From contig JANJXV010000024.1 of the NCBI GenBank assembly GCA_024803745.1, positions 16,067,927 to 16,131,926 on the forward strand: DNA of 64,000 nt, written 5' to 3'. Within the stretch, counting starts at the first letter, position 1, and each line of letters opens with the position of its first letter. The notes beneath the pieces were generated by a model. That model saw nothing but the letters and a program-made list of their open reading frames with translations, searched no databases and was not told the origin of the DNA. This document shows positions 12,850-23,379 of the stretch, piece by piece. The DNA comes from Megascapheus bottae. Lineage: Eukaryota; Chordata; Mammalia; Rodentia; Geomyidae. Position numbers and translations under genes: made by a program.

Positions 12850-13070
12850 GGGAAGGTTACTGAGCTTAAACATAAGGCCACCTGCTTGCTTGGCTTTTTC
12901 CCTAAACGCTGGTGTTCTACCTCTTGAGCCACAGCTTCACTTCAAACTTTTTGCTAGTTAATTGGAGAAAAGAATTTCATGGACCTTTCTACTAAGACTT
13001 GTTTCAAACTGTGATCCTCAGATCACCACCTCCTGAGTAGGTAGGATGTGTGAACCACCAGCACTCAGCA
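12850..13070 (-). mobile_element. B1-Geo SINE (right arm of an inverted pair)
   Basis: Antisense copy: CTTGAGCCACAGCTTCACTT, AGTTAATTGGAGAAAAGAAT, CTCCTGAGTAGGTAGGATG. Faces the plus-strand copy only about 25 bases away. Confidence 0.88.
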
Positions 13071-13522
13071 GAGATTATGCTTCGAATTGTGAGCTCTGCT
13101 CTCCTCCAACCTTCCTCTGTGGTCCAGTCTTCTCATTGCACTATACAGCAGCGGTGATCTCAGCTCCCAGGCTGCCAAGTAACCCTGCCAAGTATTACTC
13201 AGTAGAGTTCTTTGTACTCTGATGATTGGTAGGTTAGAGAATCATATACATGTCCATTCATAAGACTTTCAACTTGATTATTGGTTTATTATGAAATATG
13301 CTGTCCTAAATTTATTATATTTTAAATTTTCTGTAGTCTGTAATTGTTTCTAATTTAAATCTGGATTCATCTCAGAACCTTGCATATGGTAAATTGCTCA
13401 ATACATACTTACTGCAAAAAATTGTATTTAAGTAAAGTAAAAGCTATAATTGATACCTTTGAGTCTTTCTGAAAACAAAAGAATCAAGTTATAAAAAAAA
13501 ACCTTGTTTGATTGCTTTCTGT

Positions 13523-13627
13523 GTTTTTGTGACAATGTTGTCATATAGCTCAGGCTGACTTCAGACCTGTGTTCCTCCTGCCTTAGCCTCCCAGGTGCTG
13601 GAGTTACAGGAGGATACTCCGCCTAGC
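13523..13627 (-). mobile_element. B1 monomer
   Basis: CATATAGCTCAGGCTGACTT and CTTAGCCTCCCAGGTGCTGG are antisense B1. No right half. Confidence 0.82.
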
Positions 13628-13849
13628 AATTCCACCTTTTAATGGAAAATGTAGTGTATACAGTAATGTTCTGTTAAATGTTTAACAATCAGTTTTCTAG
13701 AAAAGAAGCTGGATAGGGAGATGATTAATAAATTAAGCCCTGATATGTAGAATTTGCCAGATGCTACAGTGGAAATATCCAACTAAGTTTTAAGTTGCCA
13801 AGCAAGTACTGGGAAGAAGTACACAATATATAGAATTTCCATCATACAG

Positions 13850-14048
13850 GGCCGGGAATTTGGCCTAGTGGTTAAAGTGATTGCCTAGGATGCATGAAGA
13901 CCCGGGTTCTATTCCTTGGTACCACATACATAGAAAAAAGCCGGAAGTGGTGCTGAGGCTCAAGTGGTAGAGCTCTAGCCTTGAGAAAGTCCAAGGACAG
14001 TGCTCAAGCCCTGAGCTCAAGCCCAGGGCTGGCAAAAAAAAAAAAAAA
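13850..14048 (+). mobile_element. IDL-Geo SINE, young, perfect 18-bp duplication
   Basis: Full dimer with a 15-17-base A-tail. AGAATTTCCATCATACAG at 13832-13849 and 14049-14066 is an exact duplication. Confidence 0.96.
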
Positions 14049-14944
14049 AGAATTTCCATCATACAGATATAACAGATATAAATAACCCCAAAAGCATATA
14101 GAATAGGAAACCAATGAGGAATGCTATGTTTTCATTATTTGTGAACCTGTTTTTTAATGTGTGCCTAATTGTACATTTATTTAGCTGATATCATTTTTAA
14201 CAATAGCTATGTTTACTAGAAATCCTTAAAATGTAATATTTATTTGATTCTTAATTGCCGATGAGATACAGCCCCAGTATACTGCTATTCTTATCAAAGT
14301 TTGCTGTAAAGAATTGTGTGCTTCTTTCTCTAAATAATGAGCCTCAGAAAGCAATACAAGTATTTTCATTTTCTCAACATTGCATATCTAATGTCAACCA
14401 CATAGTAAATGCCTGAGTATTTGTGGACTAAATGAATTTTTCCAGGGTTTTCTATTCTCCCCTAATTAATGCAACCTAAAACAAAAGCAGAGGATTTTCT
14501 TTTCTAAAAATCCAATTCTGTTGTCTTCTTTTTGACCAGCTTTAACATTAGACTATGAAGGCTTTTCTTCAAGCACTTCAACACATGAAATATTAATGTT
14601 TTCAATATCTTATAACTATGTGTGTGAGTTATTCATGGGCCTGGGGTTCAAAGAAATAACTCTTAATGTAAGTATGTTCAAGAACTATTATACAGCAGAA
14701 TGTCAATTCCTTTTAAGCTATTTATGTTCTTTTAAACCAATACAACATTGTCAGTTCCTGTGATATGTAAGTTGCTTGTCTTTATGAAATTACATAAACT
14801 TTAAAATTCTTTTCTAGTTACTTACTATATATCTTCCATGTTTTCAGCCTAAAGCTTTGGCACTGACCAGAATGTAGAAATAGAAAGTCTAATGTGTTTC
14901 TACTTTAAGGTGATGTCAGAAAATATTACTCTTCTCTTAGTATA

Positions 14945-15060
14945 AGCCAACATTTCCCAAAATGTGTTTTGTGAGATCCTGTTCTGATAGATGCTAATAA
15001 ACATTGTATGAGATCTAGTTCTTATGGTCAAAATAGGTTGAGAAAAAAACCATTTAAGTA
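14945..15060 (+). mobile_element. Possible hAT-type DNA transposon relic
   Basis: ACATTTCCCAAAATGTGTTT, TGAGATCCTG and the GATGCTAATAAACATTG segment resemble the CAAA-GTGTG terminal patterns of Charlie-type elements. No inverted termini were verified. Confidence 0.3.
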
Positions 15061-15689
15061 TTTAGTAGGATTTGTTTTAAAGTAATATATCACTGAAGCA
15101 AATATGGTGTATATACTATGAGTTGTTTCTGAGAGTCACAGGCCTCATGTCTTGAGGAGTTCCCTGGATAATATAGCATTTGAAAAGACCTATAGAATCA
15201 TAGACTCCATAGAACTGCTAAAGCATGAAGGTTATCTAGGGTGTTTTTCCCACCCACCCACACCCATGTCAGAATCCATTCTATATCACTTCCAACAGAT
15301 GGCCAGCCAGCCTCTGCAGAATTCAAACCTTAGCAGGAAACTTGCTCCTCCAAAAAAAGCTGTCCACTCCACTGCCAGCCTTTCCTTTTTTTAATCGTAA
15401 TTCTTTATAATTGAAGAAAAAATCTGTTTCTCTGTAAATTACCCATTCCTTCTAGTTTTGCCATCTGGAATATGGACCAAACAAGTTTGCTTTCTTTACT
15501 GTAAGATAACTATCATGTTTCCTGTTACCCTTCTCTTCTTTGCATCATGTATTATTTACTTCTTCTTCCAACAAGACAGTTTCTAGAATTTTCACCATCC
15601 TGCTTACTCTTCCCTGGAAGAAGTCCAGTGTCCTTTCTCAAAATGAGATATCCAGAAATAAACACAGTCTTCTAAGATCTGACAAACAC

Positions 15690-16560
15690 AAATGTTTAAC
15701 ATTGTATTCAACAAATGCTTTTAGAACCACTGTTCCATTTAGGGTATTATTCTAGGTGCTGAGATTGAGATAGGCAGGGAGAATTACCATTTCTTCCTAG
15801 CTCTAACAAATAAAGAGATTAGTAAGAAAAAATTGTATAAGTTTATAACCATATACAAGGCAGATAACACTGGAGAAGCCTCAGGGAAAGGTACTTTAAA
15901 CAATACATGTTTGATTTAAGTAATGTTATTCAAAAAGTATAGTAAATTTCAAGAGAAGTGACATGAAAAAGGAAAGCTATTTAGGCTTTCCAGACATGGG
16001 GAGGTAAAGGGAAGGGAAGAACTCAGTGGAATGATGCTAGTTCCTGTTTCCTCTGATGCTGAGCTTGAGCCTTTGTTCAGAAGAGGAATCTTTCTCAAAG
16101 TAATTTCTATGGCTTCCTACAGGTATGAGGCAGTTCAGATAGTGCTTTCTATCACTTCTGTTGCTTCAGTATCCTCAGCTACTAGTTTCCATATCCTGGT
16201 GACGTTCATGAACATGGTCATAGATTTCATGGAGCTTAGTCTAATAGTGGGAAAGCCAAAAGGACAAAATATATCAATAAGCAAGATGGTCTCATGTAGT
16301 CATAAAGGTTGTAAAGAAAATAAGATAAAAATAATGCAATAAGAGGTTTGGAGGAGATGGATAAACTCTAATTGTTTCCCAAAGACACAGAGGAACCAAG
16401 AGGTAAAGTAGGAACTGAGGAAAGTATTTTATTCCAGGCAGAGGAAATAGGAAAGGGCAGGCTCAGTGGTGGATACAAGTTAGAACAACTTGAGATGACA
16501 TCAGTGAGAAAGGCAGAATCTAGCTTATTTAAAGTATCATAGCCATGTTACTAGAGGTCA
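15690..16560 (-). mobile_element. Mammal-wide LINE-2-type relic, low certainty
   Basis: ATTCAACAAATGC, ATTCTAGGTGCTGAGAT, ATGGAGCTTAGTCTAAT and ATTCCAGGCAGAGGAAATAG occur in the order seen in an old mammal-wide repeat that reads through to L2 antisense. Divergence is high and the borders are vague. Open frames inside it are not coding. Confidence 0.35.
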
Positions 16561-16779
16561 TACAAGTGCACACACAATTAAACATAAGGGATGGCCCCTG
16601 GAAGATGGTCTGTCAAGAGACAGACAAAGTAACAAAAAAAGTGATTGCAGGTGACATGCTTGTCCCAGGAGCCACCATGCTGCACTCTACCACTGTGAAC
16701 TCAATACAAGAATTCTAATGGTTACTTTTGGGTTGTTTACTGCCGCTCTTATCAACGTCATCCTTATTGTTATCACGCT

Positions 16780-16890
16780 TTTCAAGACAGAGACTTAATA
16801 TGTTGTCCAAACCAGTTTTGGACGTTCAGTCCTCCTGCCTCCGTCTCCCTAGTTCTGGGATTACTGGCATGTACCGCATGACTGGCAGAT
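16780..16890 (-). mobile_element. B1 monomer
   Basis: TCAAGACAGAGACTTAATAT, CTCCGTCTCCCTAGTTCTGG and ATTACTGGCATGTACCGC are antisense B1. Confidence 0.82.
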
Positions 16891-19800
16891 TTCTGATTCA
16901 TACCAATTATTGGTCATTTAAATTTTTTAACCTTTTTTGAAAAAAATGCAATTATTGTTATCCTGAAAAAAGCCAATAATTTTGAATCCAAGTGAAAAAT
17001 ATTTATTACTTTTAAATTTCATAATTCTGATCTCATGCATGCCAGAATAATGTTGAATCCAGACTTTGTCATTGGTGATGGTTGAACACACCAAGCTTTC
17101 TATATTTATTAAATTTAATGGATAAATGATATACGTACTTACTCATATATCAATAAAATTTCCACACAGGTCATTTTGAAAGACTGTCATCTACTAAGGA
17201 TACTCCTTTAAATTGAAAAATAATTCAACATAGCTTTTCAACCTCCAGCTAATACTTGACACCAAGAATTGACATACACTCTATATTTTTGTCTCAGTAT
17301 TATTCAAAACATATAAGTCATTTATTCTGCTATTCCCATAAGAAAGATTAACATAATACATGGATGAATGCACCAGCTGTTGCACTTAAAATTTCCTTGT
17401 CTAAACTTTCCTAATCCAAAAAGTGATTGAGATCACTGCTCTCTAATATCCATTCCTGAATCTGATAGATATGTGTTGTACTCACAAACGTGTTGAATTG
17501 AAACCCTTTTGTTTCAATTACAGATAGTAATTAAATGAACATTTACAAAATGTCTTTCATCCCCCTTTGGAAAAACATGTGCAACATTTCCCTGATCCTG
17601 GTCTTTGGGATAAAAGTTGGGTGTGGGCAAATAGAAAGAATGCATTCCTTATAAAGCTCCAGAATATAGCATTGCCTTTAATACCCAGCCCTGCATGAAC
17701 TCACTCATAGCAGGTATATTGAGTATTCTGGCAATGACATAGAGACTCAATAAAGACTTGTGAAAAACACTACTAAAACATTAAACAATCCAGCATCTGT
17801 GCTACTAAGGATTCCTGGAGGTGTGGCAGAATCTAAGAGCTCACACACTGGAGGTTAGATTGAGTCAATTACCTGTCTTTTTGTTCCTAATGTTCAAAAA
17901 GCAGTAAATGGTTCTACCCCACAGCAGAAGAGAATCAGTTAAAATGTAATTTGGCTGTGTTTTAGGCAATCACAGTCATCCCAGGCTTCTATGGAATGAT
18001 GCTATTCTTCAGCCTGACACTGAAGGTAACTATGTGCTTCTTCACCAGCTGGAACACGGCTGCTTCGTGTAGCTAGCTGTATCCTGCAGCCATCTGCTTT
18101 TCTCACTGTCAACATGTCTTCCATTGTTTTGACTACGACCAACTCTGGTTTGGTGAAAGAAAACCATTCTTCACCCAAATACCTAACAGGCTCCACATGA
18201 GGCTTACTTTGATGCATACCTGAGGATCCAGAAACCATTCAGAAGAGTTGCCAGTCCCCAAACATCCTGACTTAGCTTCCTGGACCAGTACATACACAGT
18301 GGCACAGAAATCCTATTCTAGGGACATTTCCCACCCACCCTTCTTGTCAATAATACCTAAGAGGTGCCTACTGGTTGGTGTTAGTAGGTTTGTGCTGTCC
18401 CTTTTCCCCAGGTATACTTTTCAGCCAGTGTATCTATAAGCACAAAGTTTTCACAAGTTTACATTGTATAATGGGTTCAGAGATGCTGAATGTGTTTCCA
18501 TTTGTCTTCCGGGAGTAGAGTACTTAACCTTTCAAGATATTTTGTGGACACCTTAGCCAGGAGCCAGGGGACAGTCACCTCATCAGAGAGTCGCTGCTCA
18601 CAGGGAGATTCATTCCTATTTGGCAGCAGGAACAGCTCCTAATGCCACAATAGCTGCATTATTGTACACTTTCCTCTCCAGCCCCATTCTGCTTCCCTCT
18701 GTCACAGGGAGGCTAAGCTAAGCTTGTGAATGTACGCGCTGGGACTTGATGGTGGACAGGGCATGGCCTTCAATCATGCTTCCTCCTTCCAAATGCTTTC
18801 TTGTTCCCAGATATTTGAAAATCTTTAGAAGATTTTTTTTAATGTTAAGGGATTTTAATCCTGTGTTCATAAGCTGTGGAACTAAAAGATGTGGAAGAGA
18901 AAGGAAGTGTACATCAGATCTGACAGTCTTACTGATCACTGCTGAGAAAAACTGGCAAAGGGCAAAGTAATCGGAGCCTACGAATTCAATTCACTCCTTT
19001 AATCCACTCAGCAGATATTTTATTTTGAAAACACAAGCACAACCATCAGCAAAATTGCTAGGCGATATGGGACCCTGAGGCACTTTAAACTTTGGAGCCC
19101 TTTCTTCTCCCACCCTATACCCCCTTGAATGGTTCACCTTAGCCATTTCTTTTGCTTAGCTGTATCCTCCTTGCTATGCATTTCTTTAATCCCTAGAAAT
19201 TAATTTAAAAAAAGAACTTTCCTGTTGGCATTAATCAAAGAAGGGAGATACCTTGTGATCTAGACAATCAGCTAGAAATTTGTACAGCATATTATTCCTA
19301 CCTCTTACGATTTTCTTAATAGTTTAATGTTTTTCCATTTGTAGGAAGTTGATAGTACCGTGCTGCCCTCTAGCTGATTAGGGGATGGTGCATGGCTCCT
19401 CCTCCTGTTTCTAAGGCACTGCCTTACAGCTGGTTTTCCCAGCAGAAGTGAACAGTTGGTCCTGATGAGTGGCTTATCTTTGGGAACCTCCTTCCCCAAA
19501 TCACCTCATGAACAAAACCAGAAAACCTATCTGCAGGTAGAAACCTTCCACCATCCAAGTTTCAATCATTTTTTACTACAGCTGGTAAATGAGATTTTTT
19601 TCCTAATAATAACTATGGAAATAAAATAGAGAAGCCACCCTGTCTGTATGTCTTTCACTTATCAGGTGGACAGGATTTGATTCTTCTATCTCCTTCCTCA
19701 AGATAATGGCACAACATCACTTGGAGATATATGAATTTTAATTCTGAGACCTTGAGGAACATATTGTAGGAAATCAGCAAATCTCCAAATTCCTTTTCTT

Positions 19801-19915
19801 AAACTAAGTGTCAAGTGCTGGTAACATAATATGGAGACAATTCTTGAAAAGATACTGTGTACCCTTTCCTCTGGGAATACAGAAGAAGCAATTAACTATA
19901 AGAAAATAACTATTA
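16891..19915. other. Unique intronic sequence
   Basis: Nothing assigned. A 78-codon minus frame at 18002-18238 is slightly protein-like but unrecognised; it is reported as a finding. Confidence 0.55.
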
Positions 19916-20085
19916 GGGGCTGGGAGTTTGGCCTAGTGGTAGAGTGCTTGCCTACATACACAAAGACCTAGGTTCAATTCCTCGGTACCACATACACAGG
20001 AAAAAAGCCGGAAGTGGTGCTGAGACTCTACACCTTGAGAAAATCCAAGGACAGTGCACAGGCTCTGAGCTCAAGCCCAGGACTG
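19916..20085 (+). mobile_element. IDL-Geo SINE with an internal deletion
   Basis: The left monomer is intact. In the right monomer the AAGTGGTAGAGCTCT segment is missing between GAGACTC and ACACCTTGAG. The tail has become a GGAA repeat. Confidence 0.92.
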
Positions 20086-20134
20086 GAAAGGAAGGAAGGA
20101 AGGAAGGAAGGAAGGGAGGAAGGAAGGAAGGAAG
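20086..20134. repeat. (GGAA)n microsatellite in a SINE tail
   Basis: About 12 GGAA units with one GGGA interruption follow the IDL-Geo right monomer directly, replacing its A-tail. Confidence 0.95.
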
Positions 20135-20269
20135 GTCAGCTTCCTGTGTTCCACCTGCCACTCAAAGTTATCCCTGAATTCCCTTGCACACTCAGTGAAG
20201 AATCATTGTTTAGTGTACTAGTTGTCTACAATTTTAAGGCTTACTATGCATACTGTAATGGAACTGGCA

Positions 20270-20690
20270 TGGATTGAGATCTGGCACAAGTTCTACCATT
20301 GTCACTTTTAGACTTGTAAACACGGCTCAATACTCTGAATCTCAATTTTTTTCCCTGTGATGGAAGATATTCGACTCACAGAATTGTCAGGAAGATTAAA
20401 TGATGGAGACATGTAAAAACACTCCTTAAAGTAAAATTCGTTGTGAATGTTAAGTTTAAAGAAACTGTGCAATGAAGTTAAAATGGCATGAGACTTTGTA
20501 ATTAGATGTGAGATTGCATCCTAGAGTTCACCACCCCTGTCTGTATTATCTTTTCGAGAGCACCTAACTTCCTTGAGCCTTAGTTTTCTCATTGTGTGAG
20601 TGTGTGGCTGTGTCTGTGTATAGATATGGATATGGAAATTAAACAGCATTCTAGCAGTAAGGCAACTGGGGGCCTAGCACTGACCAGGCC
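20270..20690 (+). mobile_element. Two MIR-like fragments in tandem
   Basis: 20270-20450 shows the MIR order: a TGGCACAAGTTCTACCA start, CTCAATACTCTGAATCTCA, GATGGAAGATATTCG, then AGGAAGATTAAATGATGGA. 20480-20640 repeats the theme with CTAACTTCCTTGAGCCTTAG and TTTTCTCATTGTG. Both are ancient and diverged. Confidence 0.55.
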
Positions 20691-21177
20691 TGATTCCTGC
20701 CACTGTGGTTGACTAAAAGTGTGACCTCACCTCTTTCATAATTGATTATTTACTCTTCAGTTACCCCAAGTGTGCCTTCCTTGTGTACAGAGACATTATC
20801 TTCTCAGTGCATTTATAATACGTAGCTGAAGCTCAGGAAAACTGTATGTGACTGTCATCATCTACTATACCTTTTACGTGATGATTAGTCATAGATATTG
20901 TCTATTTCTAAAAACAGCTGTAAATTATGATTTCCATGATAATAGCCAGTGCATATAGTTGGGATAAAATTTTTTTAAAAAGCTCCTCTTCTATGGGCTT
21001 CTCAATCAATGGCTTTTGTTTCAAGTTGCTTGATAGTTTCTCACTTAAAGCCATAAATGCTACGGGAAAATAAAATAAAACCTCATCTTCCTTCTTACTC
21101 TGAAATTAAAACAAACAATTTTGGTTGCCAAAGGGACTTTGAGAAAAACCCTCTGACTGCCTTTTGGAAATCACGCT

Positions 21178-21191
21178 TATAAGAAACTTTT
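21178..21191. repeat. Left target-site duplication of the antisense L1 block
   Basis: TATAAGAAACTTTT here is repeated exactly at 24971-24984. The two copies bracket the L1/SINE block, suggesting one insertion unit. Confidence 0.7.
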
Positions 21192-21273
21192 TTAAAAAAG
21201 ATTTTATTAACACTGCTTTTTGCATCATATATCAAATGTCATGTTTAACAAGTATTCAAGAAGGGAATCTTTT
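21192..21273 (-). mobile_element. 3' tail of the antisense L1/SINE unit, with AATAAA
   Basis: These 82 bases lie between the left duplication and the SINE poly-T. They match neither the SINE nor the L1 3' UTR seen elsewhere in the window. Read on the minus strand they end in a polyadenylation signal AATAAA, a short T run and A6 just before the duplication. They may be a 3' transduction or the end of a SINE-containing transcript. Confidence 0.4.
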
Positions 21274-21480
21274 TTTGTTTGTTTGTTTGTTTTTTGCCAG
21301 TCCTGGGCTTGAGCTCAGGGCCTGAGCACTGTCCTTGGACTTTCTCAAGGCTAGAGCTCTACCACTTGAGCCTCAGCACCACTTCCGGCTTTTTTCTATG
21401 TATGTGGTACCAAGGAATCGAACCTGGGCCTTCATGCATGCTAGGCAAGCACTTTAACCACTAGGCCAAACTCCCAGCCC
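21274..21480 (-). mobile_element. IDL-Geo SINE joined to a truncated L1
   Basis: This is a full-length antisense dimer with a 5' (plus-left) T-rich tail, the right monomer, then the left monomer ending in the antisense of the GGGCTGGGAGTTTGGCC start. It has no target-site duplication of its own, and its 5' end abuts the L1 truncation point at 21481. Confidence 0.85.
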
Positions 21481-22206
21481 CCATGCTGTTCTTCTTATTA
21501 TGGCTCTATAGTAGAGTTTGAAGTCTGGTATCATAATACTACCTGCATTGCATTCTAGAGTTGCTTTGGCTATTCTAGGTCTTTTCTTGTTCCAAATGAA
21601 CCTTTGGATTATATCTTCTGTTTCAGTAAAGAATGTCTTTGGGATTTTGATGGGGATTGCATTGAAACTGTGTATCAATTTGGGCAGTATGACCATTTTC
21701 ACTATGTTGATTATCCCTATGCATGTTGATTCTCCCTATCCATGAGCATGGATGTCTTTCCATTTCCTGGTATCCTCTTTGATTTCTTTCTTTAGGCTTT
21801 TATAGTTTTCATTAAATAATTCCTTTACATCTTTCATTAAGTTAATTCCTAAATATTTTATTCTTTTCGGGGATATTGTGAATGAAATCATTTTCTTGAT
21901 TTTTCTTCTTCTTGTATATTGTTGGTGTGCAGAAAAGCTACTGACTTTTGAAGGTTGATTTTGTACCCTGTCACTTTGGTAGTGATTTATTAGTTCTAGG
22001 AGTTTGGGAGTAGAGTTTATTGGGTCATTCAGGTATAGGATCATGTCATCAGCGAATAGGGATAGTTTACTTTCTTCTTTCCCTATGTGAATCCCTTTGA
22101 TGTCCTTCTCTTGCCTTATTGCTCTGGCTAAGGGTTCCAGCACTATACTGAAGAGAAGTGGAAAGAGCAGACATCCCTGTCTAGTTCCTGATTTTAAGGT
22201 AAATGG
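21481..22206 (-). mobile_element. L1 ORF2 reverse transcriptase segment (older antisense L1, distal part)
   Basis: The minus frame reads KSGTRQGC, then FADDMI (the RT catalytic motif) and RIKYLGI, followed by the post-RT segment WKDIHAHG and PKTFFTE. It is the continuation of 23380-24970: cutting out the nested L1 joins LTGEKLEP to PFTLKSG in frame order. ORF2 stops near 21481, before the C-terminal domain, so the element lacks its own 3' end. Confidence 0.92.
22196..22206. repeat. Left target-site duplication of the nested L1
   Basis: AAGGTAAATGG is repeated exactly at 23369-23379. The two copies flank the nested element. Confidence 0.85.
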
Positions 22207-22475
22207 TGGAATCTTAGAGTTGTTTTGATTTGCATTTCTTTTATGACCAGAGATGTTGAGCATTTCTTCATGTGTCTATAGGCCATTTTTGTTTCTTCTT
22301 CAGAGAAAACTCTCTTTAAGTCTTCGGCCCATCTTTTAATAAGATGGTTGTTACTTTGGAGATGAGTTTTGGATTGATTCAATTTTTTGAGCTGTTGATA
22401 TATTTTAGATATGAGGCCCTTGTCTGTTATATGGTTGGTGAAGATCTTCTCCCACTCTGTAGGCTTCCTAATTAG
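22207..22475 (-). mobile_element. Nested L1, inverted 5' part (twin priming)
   Basis: The minus strand reads the ORF2 C-terminal segment with EWEKIF-like start, [25 protein letters not shown] and [10 protein letters not shown]. It stops just where the sense segment at 22476 starts ([19 protein letters not shown]). Thus neighbouring L1 sequence is present in opposite orientations, the signature of twin-primed insertion. Confidence 0.9.
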
Positions 22476-23368
22476 TTAGAATGTCCAGGATCAAGAAAAC
22501 TAATAACAACAGATGCTGCAGGGGATGTGGCCAGGAGGGATCACTACTACACTGTTGGTGGGGAGTGCAAACTCATTCAACCACTATGGAAAGCAGTATG
22601 GCAGTTACTCAAAAGACTAAACATAGAGCTCCCCTATGATCCAGCAATTCCACTACTTGGCATTTACCCAATCATCCAGAAACAAGGACATACTAAATCC
22701 ACCAGCACAACAATATTCATTGCAGCACTATTCACCATAGCAAAGATATGGAACCAACCTAGATGTCCCTCAGTTGATGAGTGGATCAACAAGTTGTGGT
22801 ATTTGTACACAATGGAATCCTATGCTGCTGTCAGAAAGAATGACATTGCCCCATTTGTTAGGAAATGGAAAGAGTTAGAAAAGATCATATTAAGTGAAGT
22901 AAGCCAGACTCAAAGGAACTTAGGCTCAATGGTTTCCCTCATTTGTTATAATCAGTAGAAACCTTGGGCTCTCCTAGCAGAGATTTGCAATAGAGCAAAA
23001 TCTTGATTCAAAAGGCCATATAGTAGGATGCTGAATGAAAGGATCTCTAGGATATAGAAACATAAGCCATATAATGAATGATTGTTGTTCTTAAGGTACT
23101 ATGTTATCTCTCATCTCTTTTGCTGTCCCTTGGTTATCTCATATTGTTACAGTATCTCACTTTGTTACCTGATATATCAGATATATTTGTATTTGGTTAT
23201 TTGAAATTGGATAGGGAATGGGGGAAAAAAAGATGAGGGGTGAGGGTGGGGGGGAGGGAAATGGGGACCAAGACATGTGAATGGATATCAATGTGTGGGA
23301 ATTAATGCACCATCTATCTGGCAAATATCATGTAAACCTTCTATTAATTACAATAAAATATATGAAAA
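22476..23368 (+). mobile_element. Nested L1, sense 3' part with 3' UTR and A-tail
   Basis: ORF2 C-terminus: [47 protein letters not shown] and the [13 protein letters not shown] region up to a TAG near 22959. The 3' UTR has a G-rich tract and AATAAA before a short A run at 23365-23370. The residues conform to the L1 ORF2 C-terminal consensus. Confidence 0.95.
23237..23266 (+). other. G-quadruplex-type tract in the L1 3' UTR
   Basis: Runs of GGGG, GGG, GGGGGGG, GGG and GGGG are separated by short loops. The antisense L1s show the matching C-rich tract. A polypurine G-rich tract is a known feature of L1 3' UTRs. Confidence 0.6.
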
Positions 23369-23379
23369 AAGGTAAATGG
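23369..23379. repeat. Right target-site duplication of the nested L1
   Basis: Second copy of AAGGTAAATGG. Host L1 sequence resumes directly after it. Confidence 0.85.

Noticed and set aside
16031..16342. 103-codon plus-strand frame
   Set aside because: Lies across an old mammal-wide repeat relic; no protein resemblance.
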